Positions 1-8,902 of a DNA stretch of 64,000 bases are shown one piece after another. The DNA lies in NCBI RefSeq assembly GCF_000717245.1, contig NZ_JNYQ01000010.1:124001-188000 (forward strand). The letters are read 5' to 3'. The notes beneath the pieces were generated by a model, which was given only the letters and a program-made list of their open reading frames with translations, ran no database searches and had not been told where the DNA came from. A program made the position numbers and the translations under genes. Within the stretch, counting starts at the first letter, position 1, and every line of letters begins with the position of its first letter. This DNA is from Kitasatospora papulosa (GTDB taxonomy: Bacteria; Actinomycetota; Actinomycetes; Streptomycetales; Streptomycetaceae).

Positions 1-846
1 CTGGTCCTCGCCTACCGCTTCGAGGCGAGCGTCGTCCTGGAGGCCTTCGCGGAGCACCGCCCGGCCTACACGGTGGGCCCCTCGACCGCCTTCATGGCGC
101 TGGCGGCGCACCCGGGGGCCACCCGGGAGCACTTCGCCTCCTTCAAGGTCATCTCCTCCGGCGGCGCGCCGCTGCCGCCGGCGCTGGTCGAGAAGTTCCG
201 CGAGGGCTACGGCCCGTACATCCGCAACGGCTACGGGCTCACCGAGTGCACCGCGCCCTGCGCCTCGGTCCCGCCCGAGCACGAGGCGCCCGTCGACCCG
301 GTGTCGGGGACTCTCTCCGTCGGCGTACCCGGACCGGACACCCTGGTCAGGATCATCGACGAGAAGGGCGACGACGTCCCCTTCGGCGAGCGGGGCGAGA
401 TCGCGGTACGCGGACCGCAGGTCGTCTCCGGCTACTGGAACCTGCCGGAGGCCACCGAGGCCGCCTTCCCCGACGGGGAACTGCGCACCGGGGACATCGG
501 CTTCATGGACACGGCCGGCTGGCTGTACGTCGTGGACCGCAAGAAGGACATGATCAACGCCTCCGGTTTCAAGGTCTGGCCCCGGGAGGTCGAGGACGTC
601 CTCCACACCCATCCGGCGGTCCGGGAGGCGGCGGTGGTCGGCGTTCCCGACCCCTACCGCGGGGAGACCGTCCGGGCCTACGTCAGCCTGCGGCCGGGCG
701 CCGGGACCGAACCGGGCGAGCTGACCGCGTACTGCAGGGAACGGCTCGCCGCGTACAAGTACCCGCGCGAAGTGGAGATCCTGGCGGAGCTCCCGAAGAC
801 GGCGAGTGGGAAGATCCTCAGGCGGGAACTGCGTTCCCCTCGCTAG
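1..846 (+). CDS. Acyl-CoA synthetase (AMP-forming), 3' part only
   Basis: ANL-superfamily enzyme that activates a carboxylic acid to acyl-AMP and then acyl-CoA in the cytosol. The frame is open from base 1, so the N-terminal domain with the P-loop lies outside the window. What is present: the A5-type motif NGYGLTE (nt 226-246), the hinge region with GELRTGDIGF and the conserved aspartate, VVDRKKDMINASGFKVWP, and the C-terminal KTASGKILRREL carrying the catalytic lysine. The gene is intact to its stop and is followed 39 bp later by a TetR regulator on the same strand, so they may be cotranscribed. The nearby acyl-CoA dehydrogenase (3206-4420) suggests a role in fatty or branched acid catabolism. 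The exact substrate cannot be read from the sequence. Confidence 0.93.
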   Translation: MVLAYRFEASVVLEAFAEHRPAYTVGPSTAFMALAAHPGATREHFASFKVISSGGAPLPPALVEKFREGYGPYIRNGYGLTECTAPCASVPPEHEAPVDPVSGTLSVGVPGPDTLVRIIDEKGDDVPFGERGEIAVRGPQVVSGYWNLPEATEAAFPDGELRTGDIGFMDTAGWLYVVDRKKDMINASGFKVWPREVEDVLHTHPAVREAAVVGVPDPYRGETVRAYVSLRPGAGTEPGELTAYCRERLAAYKYPREVEILAELPKTASGKILRRELRSPR

Positions 847-885
847 AACGGTTCACGCACGGTACGAGAGGGCAGGTGGCGGCTC

Positions 886-1479
886 ATGGCCAAGGCGACG
901 GACGGGAACGGTGCACCCGTCCCCCAGAGGCTGCTGGCCGCCGCCACCAGGCTCTTCGCGGAGCGCGGCTACGACCGCACCTCCGTCCAGGAGATCGTCG
1001 AGGCGGCTGGAGTGACCAAGGGGGCGCTCTACCACTACTTCGGTTCCAAGGAGGATCTCCTCCAGGAGGTCTACGCCCGGGTGCTGCGGCTCCAGCAGGA
1101 GCGCCTCGACGCCTTCGCCGACGCCGAGGCGCCGGTCGAGCGGCGGCTGCGTGACGCGGCGGCGGACGTGGTCGTCACCACCATCGAGAACCTCGACGAC
1201 GCCTCGATCTTCTTCCGCTCGATGCACCACCTGAGCCCGGAGAAGAACAAGCAGGTGCGGATCGAGCGCCGCCGGTACCACGAGCGCTTCCGGGCCCTGA
1301 TCGAGGAGGGGCAGCAGGCCGGGGTCTTCTCCACGGCCACCCCGGCGGACCTGGTCGTCGACTACCACTTCGGCTCGGTGCACCACCTGTCCACCTGGTA
1401 CCGCCCCGACGGCCCGCTCAGCCAGCAGGAGGTCGCGGACCACCTGGCCGACCTGCTGCTGAGGGCGCTGCGGCCCTGA
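886..1479 (+). CDS. TetR/AcrR-family transcriptional regulator
   Basis: A 197-residue one-component repressor. The N-terminal helix-turn-helix is typical of the family (residues about 32-57, including TKGALYHYFGSKEDLL), and the variable C-terminal ligand domain follows. The ATG at 886 has an AGGTGG-type ribosome site about 7 bases upstream. It lies directly after an acyl-CoA synthetase gene and near acyl-CoA dehydrogenase and kinase-like genes. The family fits a regulator that senses an acyl-CoA and controls these genes. The palindrome at 5490-5507 is one plausible target; that link is inference. Confidence 0.93.
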   Translation: MAKATDGNGAPVPQRLLAAATRLFAERGYDRTSVQEIVEAAGVTKGALYHYFGSKEDLLQEVYARVLRLQQERLDAFADAEAPVERRLRDAAADVVVTTIENLDDASIFFRSMHHLSPEKNKQVRIERRRYHERFRALIEEGQQAGVFSTATPADLVVDYHFGSVHHLSTWYRPDGPLSQQEVADHLADLLLRALRP

Positions 1480-1497
1480 CGTCACGGTCGTGACGTC
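1478..1497. terminator. Hairpin at the tetR stop codon
   Basis: GACGTCAC and GTGACGTC form a perfect 8-bp stem around a four-base loop GGTC, overlapping the TGA stop of the TetR gene. No T run follows, so it could be an intrinsic hairpin terminator of the type common in Streptomyces or a protein-binding site. The remaining 285 bp up to the next start (1783) holds no gene that I can see. Confidence 0.45.
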
Positions 1498-1615
1498 CGT
1501 CCGGCCGTGAGGGGTTCTCGGTCCGGACGTCCTTTCGCCCCCGGCGGCGGTCCGCCGGATCGCGGGCCGATCGCCCCGGGGTCCCGCTGCCGCGACCGCC
1601 GCATCCTCGGCACCC

Positions 1616-1634
1616 GTGTCCGCTGAGCGGACAC
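1616..1634. promoter_or_regulatory. 19-bp perfect palindrome upstream of the aminopeptidase gene
   Basis: GTGTCCGCT and AGCGGACAC are exact inverted repeats about a single central G. The site lies about 150 bp upstream of the aminopeptidase start. Further TGTCCG and CGGACA half-sites follow at about 1639-1670, on either side of a TTGACG hexamer (1654-1659) that could be a -35 box. The arrangement suggests an operator for a dimeric regulator of peptidase expression. Which protein binds is unknown. Confidence 0.5.
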
Positions 1635-1782
1635 CTCTGTCCGAATTCCACCCTTGACGGTACGCGGACATTACTTGAGCATCGGGGGCGCACTGCGCAC
1701 CGCCAGCTCCAGGCCCCGGTCGTGCACGCCCGGGGACCCCCCGCACGTTCCGTCAGTCCCCGAACGGAATCCGGAGCCCTCG

Positions 1783-3090
1783 ATGAAGCTCGCCCGACTC
1801 AGATCCCTTCCCGTTGCCGCGCTCGCCGTCGCGGCCCTGCTGGGCACCGCGGCCCCCGCCGCCCAGGCCACGCCCGAGGCCGTCGCCGCGGCCCCCGACA
1901 TCCCGCTCGCCAACGTCAAGGCGCACCTCACCCAGTTCCAGTCGATCGCCACCGCCAACGGCGGCAACCGGGCCCACGGCCGGACCGGTTACAAGGCGTC
2001 CGTCGACTACGTGAAGGCCAAGCTGGACGCCGCCGGATACACCACGGCACTCCAGCAGTTCACCTCCGGCGGCGCCACCGGGTACAACCTGATAGCCGAC
2101 TGGCCCGGCGGTGACCCCAACCAGGTCCTGATGGCCGGTTCCCACCTCGACTCGGTGACCTCCGGCGCCGGCATCAACGACAACGGCTCCGGATCGGCGG
2201 CCGTGCTGGAGACCGCCCTGGCCGTCTCGCGGGCACAGCTCGCCCCGGACAAGCACCTGCGCTTCGCCTGGTGGGGCGCCGAGGAGCTGGGCCTCGTCGG
2301 ATCGAAGTACTACGTCAACAACCTGGCCACCACCGAGCGTTCCAAGCTCGCCGGCTATCTGAACTTCGACATGATCGGCTCGCCCAACCCCGGCTACTTT
2401 GTCTACGACGACGACCCGGTCATCGAGCAGACCTTCAAGGACTACTACGCCGGGCTGTCGATACCCACGGAGATCGAGACCGAGGGCGACGGCCGTTCCG
2501 ACCACGCCCCGTTCAAGAACGTGGGCGTACCGGTGGGCGGGCTGTTCTCCGGCGCGGACTACACGAAGACCAGTGCCCAGGCCCAGAAGTGGGGCGGAAC
2601 CGCCGGCCAGGCCTTCGACCGCTGCTACCACGCGTCGTGCGACACGACGGCGAACATCAACGACACGGCCCTGGACCGCAACAGCGACGCGGTGGCCCAC
2701 GCGATCTGGACCCTGTCCGCCGGGACGGTCACCCCGCCCACCGGAACCGTCTTCAGCAACGCCGCCGACGTCTCCGTACCCGACAACGGCGCGGCGGTGA
2801 CCTCCTCGGTCGCGGTCACCGGCCGCACGGGCAACGCCCCGTCCGCGCTCAAGGTGGGGGTCGACATCAAGCACACCTACCGTGGCGACCTCGTCGTCGA
2901 CCTGCTGGCACCCGACGGCACCGCGTACCGGCTGAAGAACTCCAGCAGCAGCGACTCGGCCGACAACGTGATCGCGACGTACACCGTCAACGCGTCCGCC
3001 GAGACGGCCAACGGGACCTGGAAGCTCCAGGTCAGGGACGTCGCCGCGCAGGACACCGGCTACATCGACAGCTGGCAGCTCACCTTCTGA
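1783..3090 (+). CDS. Secreted zinc aminopeptidase, M28 (SGAP type), with P domain
   Basis: An extracellular leucine-type aminopeptidase with two zinc ions, 435 residues. A Sec signal peptide (about residues 1-29, ending in APAAQA) is followed by a short propeptide. The mature region begins APDIPLANV near residue 37, as in S. griseus aminopeptidase. The expected metal ligands and catalytic residues are visible: GSHLDSV (His), INDNGSG (Asp), WGAEELG (Glu pair), NFDMIGS (Asp) and SDHAPF (His). A C-terminal P/Homo-B domain (about residues 320-435, with KHTYRGDLVVDLLAPDGT) follows the catalytic domain and is removed in the mature S. griseus enzyme. The ATG at 1783 is chosen because it begins the signal peptide; an in-frame opening further upstream at 1654 is non-coding leader. 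Likely role: peptide scavenging during growth or differentiation. Confidence 0.96.
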   Translation: MKLARLRSLPVAALAVAALLGTAAPAAQATPEAVAAAPDIPLANVKAHLTQFQSIATANGGNRAHGRTGYKASVDYVKAKLDAAGYTTALQQFTSGGATGYNLIADWPGGDPNQVLMAGSHLDSVTSGAGINDNGSGSAAVLETALAVSRAQLAPDKHLRFAWWGAEELGLVGSKYYVNNLATTERSKLAGYLNFDMIGSPNPGYFVYDDDPVIEQTFKDYYAGLSIPTEIETEGDGRSDHAPFKNVGVPVGGLFSGADYTKTSAQAQKWGGTAGQAFDRCYHASCDTTANINDTALDRNSDAVAHAIWTLSAGTVTPPTGTVFSNAADVSVPDNGAAVTSSVAVTGRTGNAPSALKVGVDIKHTYRGDLVVDLLAPDGTAYRLKNSSSSDSADNVIATYTVNASAETANGTWKLQVRDVAAQDTGYIDSWQLTF

Positions 3091-3163
3091 CCTGCCGGAA
3101 GACCTGCCGGAAGACCTGCCGGAGGAGCTGCCGGAAGGCAGGCCGGCAGGACCTGCCGGAAAG
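3091..3163. repeat. 12-bp tandem repeat CCTGCCGGAAGA, degenerate, with internal hairpin
   Basis: Starting right after the aminopeptidase stop, CCTGCCGGAAGA occurs twice exactly (3091-3114), then as variants CCTGCCGGAGGA and GCTGCCGGAAGG, and again as CCTGCCGGAAAG (3152-3163). CTGCCGG (3128-3134) and CCGGCAG (3143-3149) can pair to form a stem. It sits between convergent genes, so it may work as a terminator, but its repeated form suggests slippage growth. Confidence 0.6.
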
Positions 3164-3205
3164 ACCCGCCGGGGAGGCGCCGCACGGGCGTCTCCCCGCA
3201 GCGGG

Positions 3206-4420
<1,215 letters not shown>

Positions 4421-4427
4421 GGGGTGA

Positions 4428-5450
4428 TCAGCCTTCCTGGAGGGTGGTGAGGCCGTGCGCGATGAAGACGGGGACCAGGTCGCCGATGCGGTCGAAGCCG
4501 GCGCCGACGGTCTGGCCCAGGGTGTAGCGGTAGTGGATGCCCTCGAGGATCACGGCGAGCTTGAACCACGCGAAGGCCGTGTACCAGGCGATGGCGGAGG
4601 TGTCACGGCCGGAGCGGGCGGCGTAACGCCCGATCAGCTCGGCGGGGCTCGGGTGGCCCGGGGCGCCGCTCGTGGTGGAGACCGGCGACTCCGGCAGCCC
4701 CAGGTCGGAGCTGTACATCACGAGCAGGCCGAGGTCGGTCAGCGGGTCGCCCAGGGTGGACATCTCCCAGTCCAGGACCGCCGTGATCCGGTCGTCCCGG
4801 CCGATGAGGACGTTGTCCAGGCGGTAGTCGCCGTGCACGACGGTGGGGGCGGGGGAGGCGGGCAGCTCCCGGCCGAGCGCGGCATGCAGTTCGTCGATCC
4901 CGGCCAGCTCGCGGTTGCGTGAGGCGTCGAGCTGCTTGCCCCAGCGCCGCAGCTGCCGGTCCAGGAAGCCCTCCGGCCGCCCGAAGTCACCGAGCCCGAC
5001 GGACGCGGGATCGACGGCGTGCAGGTCCACCAGGGTGTCCACGAGCCCCAGGACGACCGCCCTGGTGCGCTCGGCGCCCAGCGGGGCGAGCTGCTCGGCG
5101 GTGCGGTAGGGAGTGCCCTCGACGTACTCCATGACGTAGAAGGGCGAGCCGATGACAGCCTCGTCCTCGCAGAGAAGCAGGGTCTCCGGTACCGGGACCG
5201 CTGTCGGGTGCAGGGCGCTGATCACCCGGTGCTCACGCTTCATGTCATGGGCGGTGGCGAGCACGTGGCCCAGCGGAGGCCGGCGCACGACCCACTGCCC
5301 GGAACCGTCGGTGACGACGTAGGTGAGGTTCGAGCGGCCGCCCTCGATCACCCGGGCGTCGAGCGGCCCGTTCACCAGTCCCGGCCGCTCACGGTCGAGA
5401 TGGCCGCGCAGCAGGTCGAGATCGAGACCTGGCGGGTGGACTGGGCTCAT
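4428..5450 (-). CDS. Aminoglycoside-phosphotransferase-fold kinase (LvaA/ACAD11 kinase-like)
   Basis: A 340-residue protein with the APH kinase fold. It has the Brenner-type catalytic loop HGDYRLDNVL and the metal-binding DWEMSTLGDPLTDLG. The N-terminal lobe contains the glycine-poor nucleotide site NLTYVVTDGSGQWVVRRPP. The ATG at 5450 is preferred over a GTG three codons upstream because GGAGG lies about 8 bases before it. It is the first gene of a two-gene unit with the acyl-CoA dehydrogenase. Antibiotic resistance is unlikely. In the related LvaA and ACAD11 systems this domain phosphorylates a 4-hydroxyacyl-CoA so that the dehydrogenase can remove the phosphate. Confidence 0.9.
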   Translation of the reverse strand: MSPVHPPGLDLDLLRGHLDRERPGLVNGPLDARVIEGGRSNLTYVVTDGSGQWVVRRPPLGHVLATAHDMKREHRVISALHPTAVPVPETLLLCEDEAVIGSPFYVMEYVEGTPYRTAEQLAPLGAERTRAVVLGLVDTLVDLHAVDPASVGLGDFGRPEGFLDRQLRRWGKQLDASRNRELAGIDELHAALGRELPASPAPTVVHGDYRLDNVLIGRDDRITAVLDWEMSTLGDPLTDLGLLVMYSSDLGLPESPVSTTSGAPGHPSPAELIGRYAARSGRDTSAIAWYTAFAWFKLAVILEGIHYRYTLGQTVGAGFDRIGDLVPVFIAHGLTTLQEG

Positions 5451-5489
5451 GGGGCACACCTCCGGGGCGGTTGGACGGTCGAGACCATG

Positions 5490-5507
5490 ATGCCGACCAG
5501 TCGGTAT
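5490..5507. promoter_or_regulatory. Palindromic operator candidate in the divergent promoter region
   Basis: ATGCCGACCAGTCGGTAT is an inverted repeat with core CCGAC-CA-GTCGG and outer AT/AT pairs. It sits in the 158 bp between the divergent kinase/ACAD unit and the quinone oxidoreductase gene, 40 bp upstream of the kinase start. Its size and symmetry fit a TetR-type dimer site, and the TetR gene at 886-1479 is the nearest candidate binder. Confidence 0.6.
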
Positions 5508-5608
5508 GTCGTCCAGTGCCCGCCCGCGATCCGAGAAGTGATCCGAGGCTCCCCGCTCCGGGCCCCGCAGGAGTTGCGGGGGCCCCGGCCCGCCCTGATC
5601 GTCGGAGG

Positions 5609-6544
5609 ATGAAGGCGATCAGCTACAGCAGGTACGGCTCGGCCGACGTCCTGGAGTACGGCGAGCGCCCCGACCCGAAGGTAGGGCCCGACACGGTCCT
5701 GGTGAAGGTGCGGGCGGCCGCCGTCAACCCGGTCGACTGGAAGGCCCGTGAAGGCTACCTCCAGGCGGGCCTGGAAGCGGTCTTCCCCGTCATCCCCGGC
5801 TGGGACGTCTCCGGGGTGGTGGTCCAGCCCGGCGCCGCCGTGGACGAGTTCGCGGTGGGGGACGAGGTCATCGGCTACGTCCGCGAGGACTTCCTCTCGC
5901 GCGGCACCTTCGCCGAGTACGTCGCCGCCCCCGTGCGCACCCTCGCCCGCAAGCCGCTGAGCATCGGCTTCGAGGAGGCGGCGGGCCTCCCGCTGTGCGG
6001 CCTCACGGCCTACCAGGTGCTGCACCGCACCCTGAAGGTCCGGGAGGGCGAGACCGTGCTCGTCCACGCGGCGGCCGGAGGGGTCGGCTCGCTCGCCGTC
6101 CAGCTCGCCCGGCACGCGGGCTGCCGGGTCATCGGCACGGCGGGACCCCACAACCACGACTACGTGACCCGGCTGGGCGGCGAACCCGTGGAGTACGGCG
6201 ACGGGCTCGCCGCCCGGCTCCGGGACCTCGTCCCCGGCGGCTTCGACGCGGCGTTCGACACCGTCGGCGGCGAGGCGCTCCGCGTCTCCGCTGAGACCCT
6301 GGCGCCCGAGGGCCGGCTCGCGTCCATAGCCGACGCCGAGGTCTTCTCCTACGGCGGGCACTACGCCTTCGTGCGCCCCGACGCCGAGGACCTCGCCCAC
6401 CTCGCCGGACTCGCCGAGCAGGGCATCGTCACCGTCCACGTGGACCAGGTCTTCACCCTGGAGCAGGCCGCCGACGCCTACCGGCTCAACGAGCGGGGAC
6501 GGACCCGCGGCAAGATCGTCGTGACCGTGCCCTGGGAGGACTGA
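5609..6544 (+). CDS. NADPH:quinone oxidoreductase, zinc-independent MDR family
   Basis: A 311-residue member of the medium-chain dehydrogenase/reductase superfamily. The GroES-like N-terminal domain contains VNPVDWKAREG and GWDVSGVV, and the Rossmann domain has VLVHAAAGGVGSLAVQLA. No zinc-ligand cysteines are present. It probably reduces quinones or enones with NADPH. The ATG at 5609 begins the family-typical MKAISYSRYG. The GGAGG (5604-5608) abuts the ATG, too close for normal use, so translation may start on a leaderless message. It is divergent from the kinase/ACAD pair and shares the region holding the palindrome at 5490. Confidence 0.92.
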   Translation: MKAISYSRYGSADVLEYGERPDPKVGPDTVLVKVRAAAVNPVDWKAREGYLQAGLEAVFPVIPGWDVSGVVVQPGAAVDEFAVGDEVIGYVREDFLSRGTFAEYVAAPVRTLARKPLSIGFEEAAGLPLCGLTAYQVLHRTLKVREGETVLVHAAAGGVGSLAVQLARHAGCRVIGTAGPHNHDYVTRLGGEPVEYGDGLAARLRDLVPGGFDAAFDTVGGEALRVSAETLAPEGRLASIADAEVFSYGGHYAFVRPDAEDLAHLAGLAEQGIVTVHVDQVFTLEQAADAYRLNERGRTRGKIVVTVPWED

Positions 6545-6602
6545 GGCGGGGCGGGCCCGGCGCGCGGCCGGGTCCCCGGACCGTCGGAAGGGCGACGCCC
6601 CC

Positions 6603-6914
6603 TCAGAAGAGGGTCGCGGCGGCGAACACCGCGAGCGCGACCGTGCAGGCGACCGCCGCCAGGGCGAGGCGTGGCGGCAGCGGGGCCGGGCGCGCCGTCC
6701 CCATGCCCGTCACCCGGCGGTGCGCCACCGCGAGGAAGCCCAGCCAGGCCAGCAGGCTCGCGGCCACCGCGAGCGCCCCGGCCCCGGTCGCCCCGCCGAC
6801 CAGTGCCTGGCGCACCCCCAGCACGGCCACCACGGTGCACGCCAGGGTGGTGCGGCGCCAGGCCAGTCGCGTCCGCTCGGGCTGGAGCCCGGGATCCCGG
6901 ACCGGGCCGGTCAC
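6603..6914 (-). CDS. DUF202 family small membrane protein (second copy)
   Basis: A 103-residue integral membrane protein with the DUF202 hallmark ERTRLAWRRTTLACTVVAVLG and three hydrophobic helices. The GTG at 6914 overlaps the TGA of the preceding DUF202 gene by four bases (GTGA), so the two are translationally coupled. It is the last gene of the four-gene minus-strand unit that begins at 8740. The function of the family is unknown; two adjacent different DUF202 proteins suggest a heteromeric membrane complex. Confidence 0.88.
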   Translation of the reverse strand: MTGPVRDPGLQPERTRLAWRRTTLACTVVAVLGVRQALVGGATGAGALAVAASLLAWLGFLAVAHRRVTGMGTARPAPLPPRLALAAVACTVALAVFAAATLF

Positions 6915-7306
6915 CGTCCCTCCCAGCCGAACACGACCACCACCACCATCGCGACCGCCACCAGTGCGACCACGAGGCTGAGCAGGGCGGGGAAGCGTGA
7001 CGCCGGAAGGTCCTCGCCGCGGCGCATCGCGCGCTCGCACCGCACCCAGTGGCCGACGGCGCGCAGGGCGCAGAGCACCCCGGCGGCCAGCAGCCCGAGG
7101 GCCAGACCCGCGCGGATGCCCCAGGCCAGCCCCGGCAGGAACTGGTCGACCGCGAACCCGCCGCCGATGAGCGCCAGAGCCGTCCGGATCCAGGCGAGGA
7201 ACGTGCGTTCGTTGGCGAGGGAGAAGCGGTAGTCCGGGGTGTCGCCCTCCTCACGGATCCGTTCCGGGGCGAACCACAGCCGCAGTCCGCGGGTGAAGTC
7301 GCTCAT
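6911..7306 (-). CDS. YidH/DUF202 family inner-membrane protein
   Basis: A 131-residue membrane protein with the family signature YRFSLANERTFLAWIRTALA near residue 30 and three predicted membrane helices. The ATG at 7306 overlaps the stop of the Nudix gene (7303-7305). A longer open frame upstream is antisense-like and was rejected because the family motif begins soon after MSDFTRGLRLW. Biochemical role unknown. Confidence 0.9.
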   Translation of the reverse strand: MSDFTRGLRLWFAPERIREEGDTPDYRFSLANERTFLAWIRTALALIGGGFAVDQFLPGLAWGIRAGLALGLLAAGVLCALRAVGHWVRCERAMRRGEDLPASRFPALLSLVVALVAVAMVVVVVFGWEGR

Positions 7307-7836
7307 ACGGCGGGCCCCGCGCCGCCGGCCCGGAAACTGCGGAGCCGGTGGTAGGCGGCGAGGCCGTCCGGGACCCACGCCCGGTCGCCCAGCCGGTCCT
7401 CCAGCTCGGCGTCGGTCAGGAAGACGTGCAGGTCGACCTCCTCCACCTGGGGCCGCACGGGCAGGTCGCAGCGCACCTCGTACACGGAGCACCACCAGCT
7501 GTGCCCGGTGCCCTCGTCCTCGTAGAGGAACTTGAAGAGCGGCGTGGGGCGGGGGAGGCCGGACACCCCCAGTTCCTCCTCCGCCTCGCGCAGGGCCGCC
7601 TCGTCGTACGACTCGCCCGCCCCCACGACCCCGCCGACGAACATGTCGTAGTGGGAGGGGAAGACCAGCTTCGTCGCCGTCCTGCGGTGCACGAACAGCC
7701 GGCCCGCGGCGTCCCTGGCCTCGACGAAGACGGCGCGGTGGCGCAGGCCGCGCGCGGTCGCCTCGCCGCGGGGCGCCTGCCCGACGACCTCGTCGTGCTC
7801 GTCGACGATGTCCAGGATCTCGTCAGCCGGAGTCAT
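7303..7836 (-). CDS. Nudix hydrolase, YfcD/isopentenyl-diphosphate-isomerase-like branch
   Basis: About 177 residues, containing a complete Nudix box (GGVVGAGE, then REAEEELG), which binds the metal ions that cleave a diphosphate linkage. The N-terminal part (DEHDEVVGQAPRGEAT, RHRAVFVEARD) resembles YfcD and IPP isomerase. The isomerase catalytic cysteine is not evident, so hydrolysis of a nucleoside diphosphate derivative is more likely. The ATG may be at 7836 or 7845; neither has a clear ribosome site, and both overlap the end of the upstream transporter gene, which implies coupling. Confidence 0.9.
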   Translation of the reverse strand: MTPADEILDIVDEHDEVVGQAPRGEATARGLRHRAVFVEARDAAGRLFVHRRTATKLVFPSHYDMFVGGVVGAGESYDEAALREAEEELGVSGLPRPTPLFKFLYEDEGTGHSWWCSVYEVRCDLPVRPQVEEVDLHVFLTDAELEDRLGDRAWVPDGLAAYHRLRSFRAGGAGPAV

Positions 7837-8740
7837 GGGGTCCATCCAACATCAACCGGTCCGCGGCCGTGGAACCGTGCCGCTCCTTCCCCTCCGGCAT
7901 CGCCGGGTGGAGCCCCAGCAGCACGATCCCCGTAACGATCGCGGCCAGTCCCGCGGCCTGCCAGGCCAGCGCGCCGGTGTCGGTGCGCACCTGGTCGCCG
8001 AGGAAGCCGATCCCGCACACGATCCCGGCCAGCGGCTGCGCGGCCGTCAGCGCCGGGAGCGACATCCGCAGCGGCCCCGCCTCGAACGCGCTCTGGACGA
8101 GGATCAGGCTGGTCACCCCCATGACGACGAGGGCGTAGGGCTGCCAGCCGGTGAACAGGGCGCCCAGGCCGCCCTCGTCGAACCGCAGGGCGCTGACGCG
8201 GGTCAGCGCGTCCTGGAGGCCGTAGAGCAGTCCACCCGCCAGCCCGAGCATCGCGGGTGCCCACGGCGTACGCGGATGCCGGGCGAAGGCGGCGAGGGCC
8301 ATCGCGAGCCCCACCACCACACCGATCACCAGCCAGTGCCGCAACGGTTCCGTCACCGCCTCCCCGCCGCGCGGCTGGCCGGCCAGCAGGAACGCCGTGA
8401 CGCCGCCGGCCAGCAGCCAGAGGCCGCCCCAGCCCTGACGTCCCAGGCGCTGGCCGGTGAAGAAGCGCGCCAGTGCCAGGGCGAACAGCAGATTGGTGGC
8501 CAGCAGCGGCTCCACGACCGACACCTCGCCCTGCCCGAGCGCGAACGCCCCCAGGGCCATGCCGCAGATCATCAGACCGATACCGGCCAGCCAGCTCGGC
8601 ACCCTCATCAGGTCCAGCAGCAGCCGGGGGGACAGGAAATCGCTCTGCGGCGCGCGGCGTGCCGCGTCCTGCTGCAGGACGAAACCGAAGCCCGTGCAGC
8701 ACGCGGCGCCCACGGAGAGCAGGATTACCAGCAAGGACAC
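7823..8740 (-). CDS. EamA/DMT-superfamily membrane transporter
   Basis: A 305-residue polytopic protein with about nine to ten hydrophobic helices in two related halves, as in the drug/metabolite transporter superfamily. The N-terminal helix contains SVGAACCTGFGFVLQQDAARR, and the FALALARFFTGQRLGRQ loop follows. The GTG at 8740 is the most likely start because it directly precedes the first helix; a much longer open frame to 10468 on this strand is antisense to a real flavoprotein gene. It is the first gene of the unit with the Nudix and two DUF202 genes. Substrate unknown. Confidence 0.87.
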   Translation of the reverse strand: MSLLVILLSVGAACCTGFGFVLQQDAARRAPQSDFLSPRLLLDLMRVPSWLAGIGLMICGMALGAFALGQGEVSVVEPLLATNLLFALALARFFTGQRLGRQGWGGLWLLAGGVTAFLLAGQPRGGEAVTEPLRHWLVIGVVVGLAMALAAFARHPRTPWAPAMLGLAGGLLYGLQDALTRVSALRFDEGGLGALFTGWQPYALVVMGVTSLILVQSAFEAGPLRMSLPALTAAQPLAGIVCGIGFLGDQVRTDTGALAWQAAGLAAIVTGIVLLGLHPAMPEGKERHGSTAADRLMLDGPHDSG

Positions 8741-8902
8741 GGTCCGACGATAGCCCCGCGGCGGTACGGGAAGCGTGAAGCCGCCGCCGACCGGACGGTT
8801 GACGTGAGGGGCGGCCGGTACCCAAGATCTGACGCACCAGTAACTTCTCACCGGGCCGTGACCCGCGCCGGGCCGCCCGCATGCCCCGAAGGACGGAACC
8901 CC

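Noticed and set aside
4428..5450. Aminoglycoside resistance gene
   Set aside because: The APH fold is present, but the coupling to an ACAD10/11-like dehydrogenase argues for an acyl-CoA kinase.
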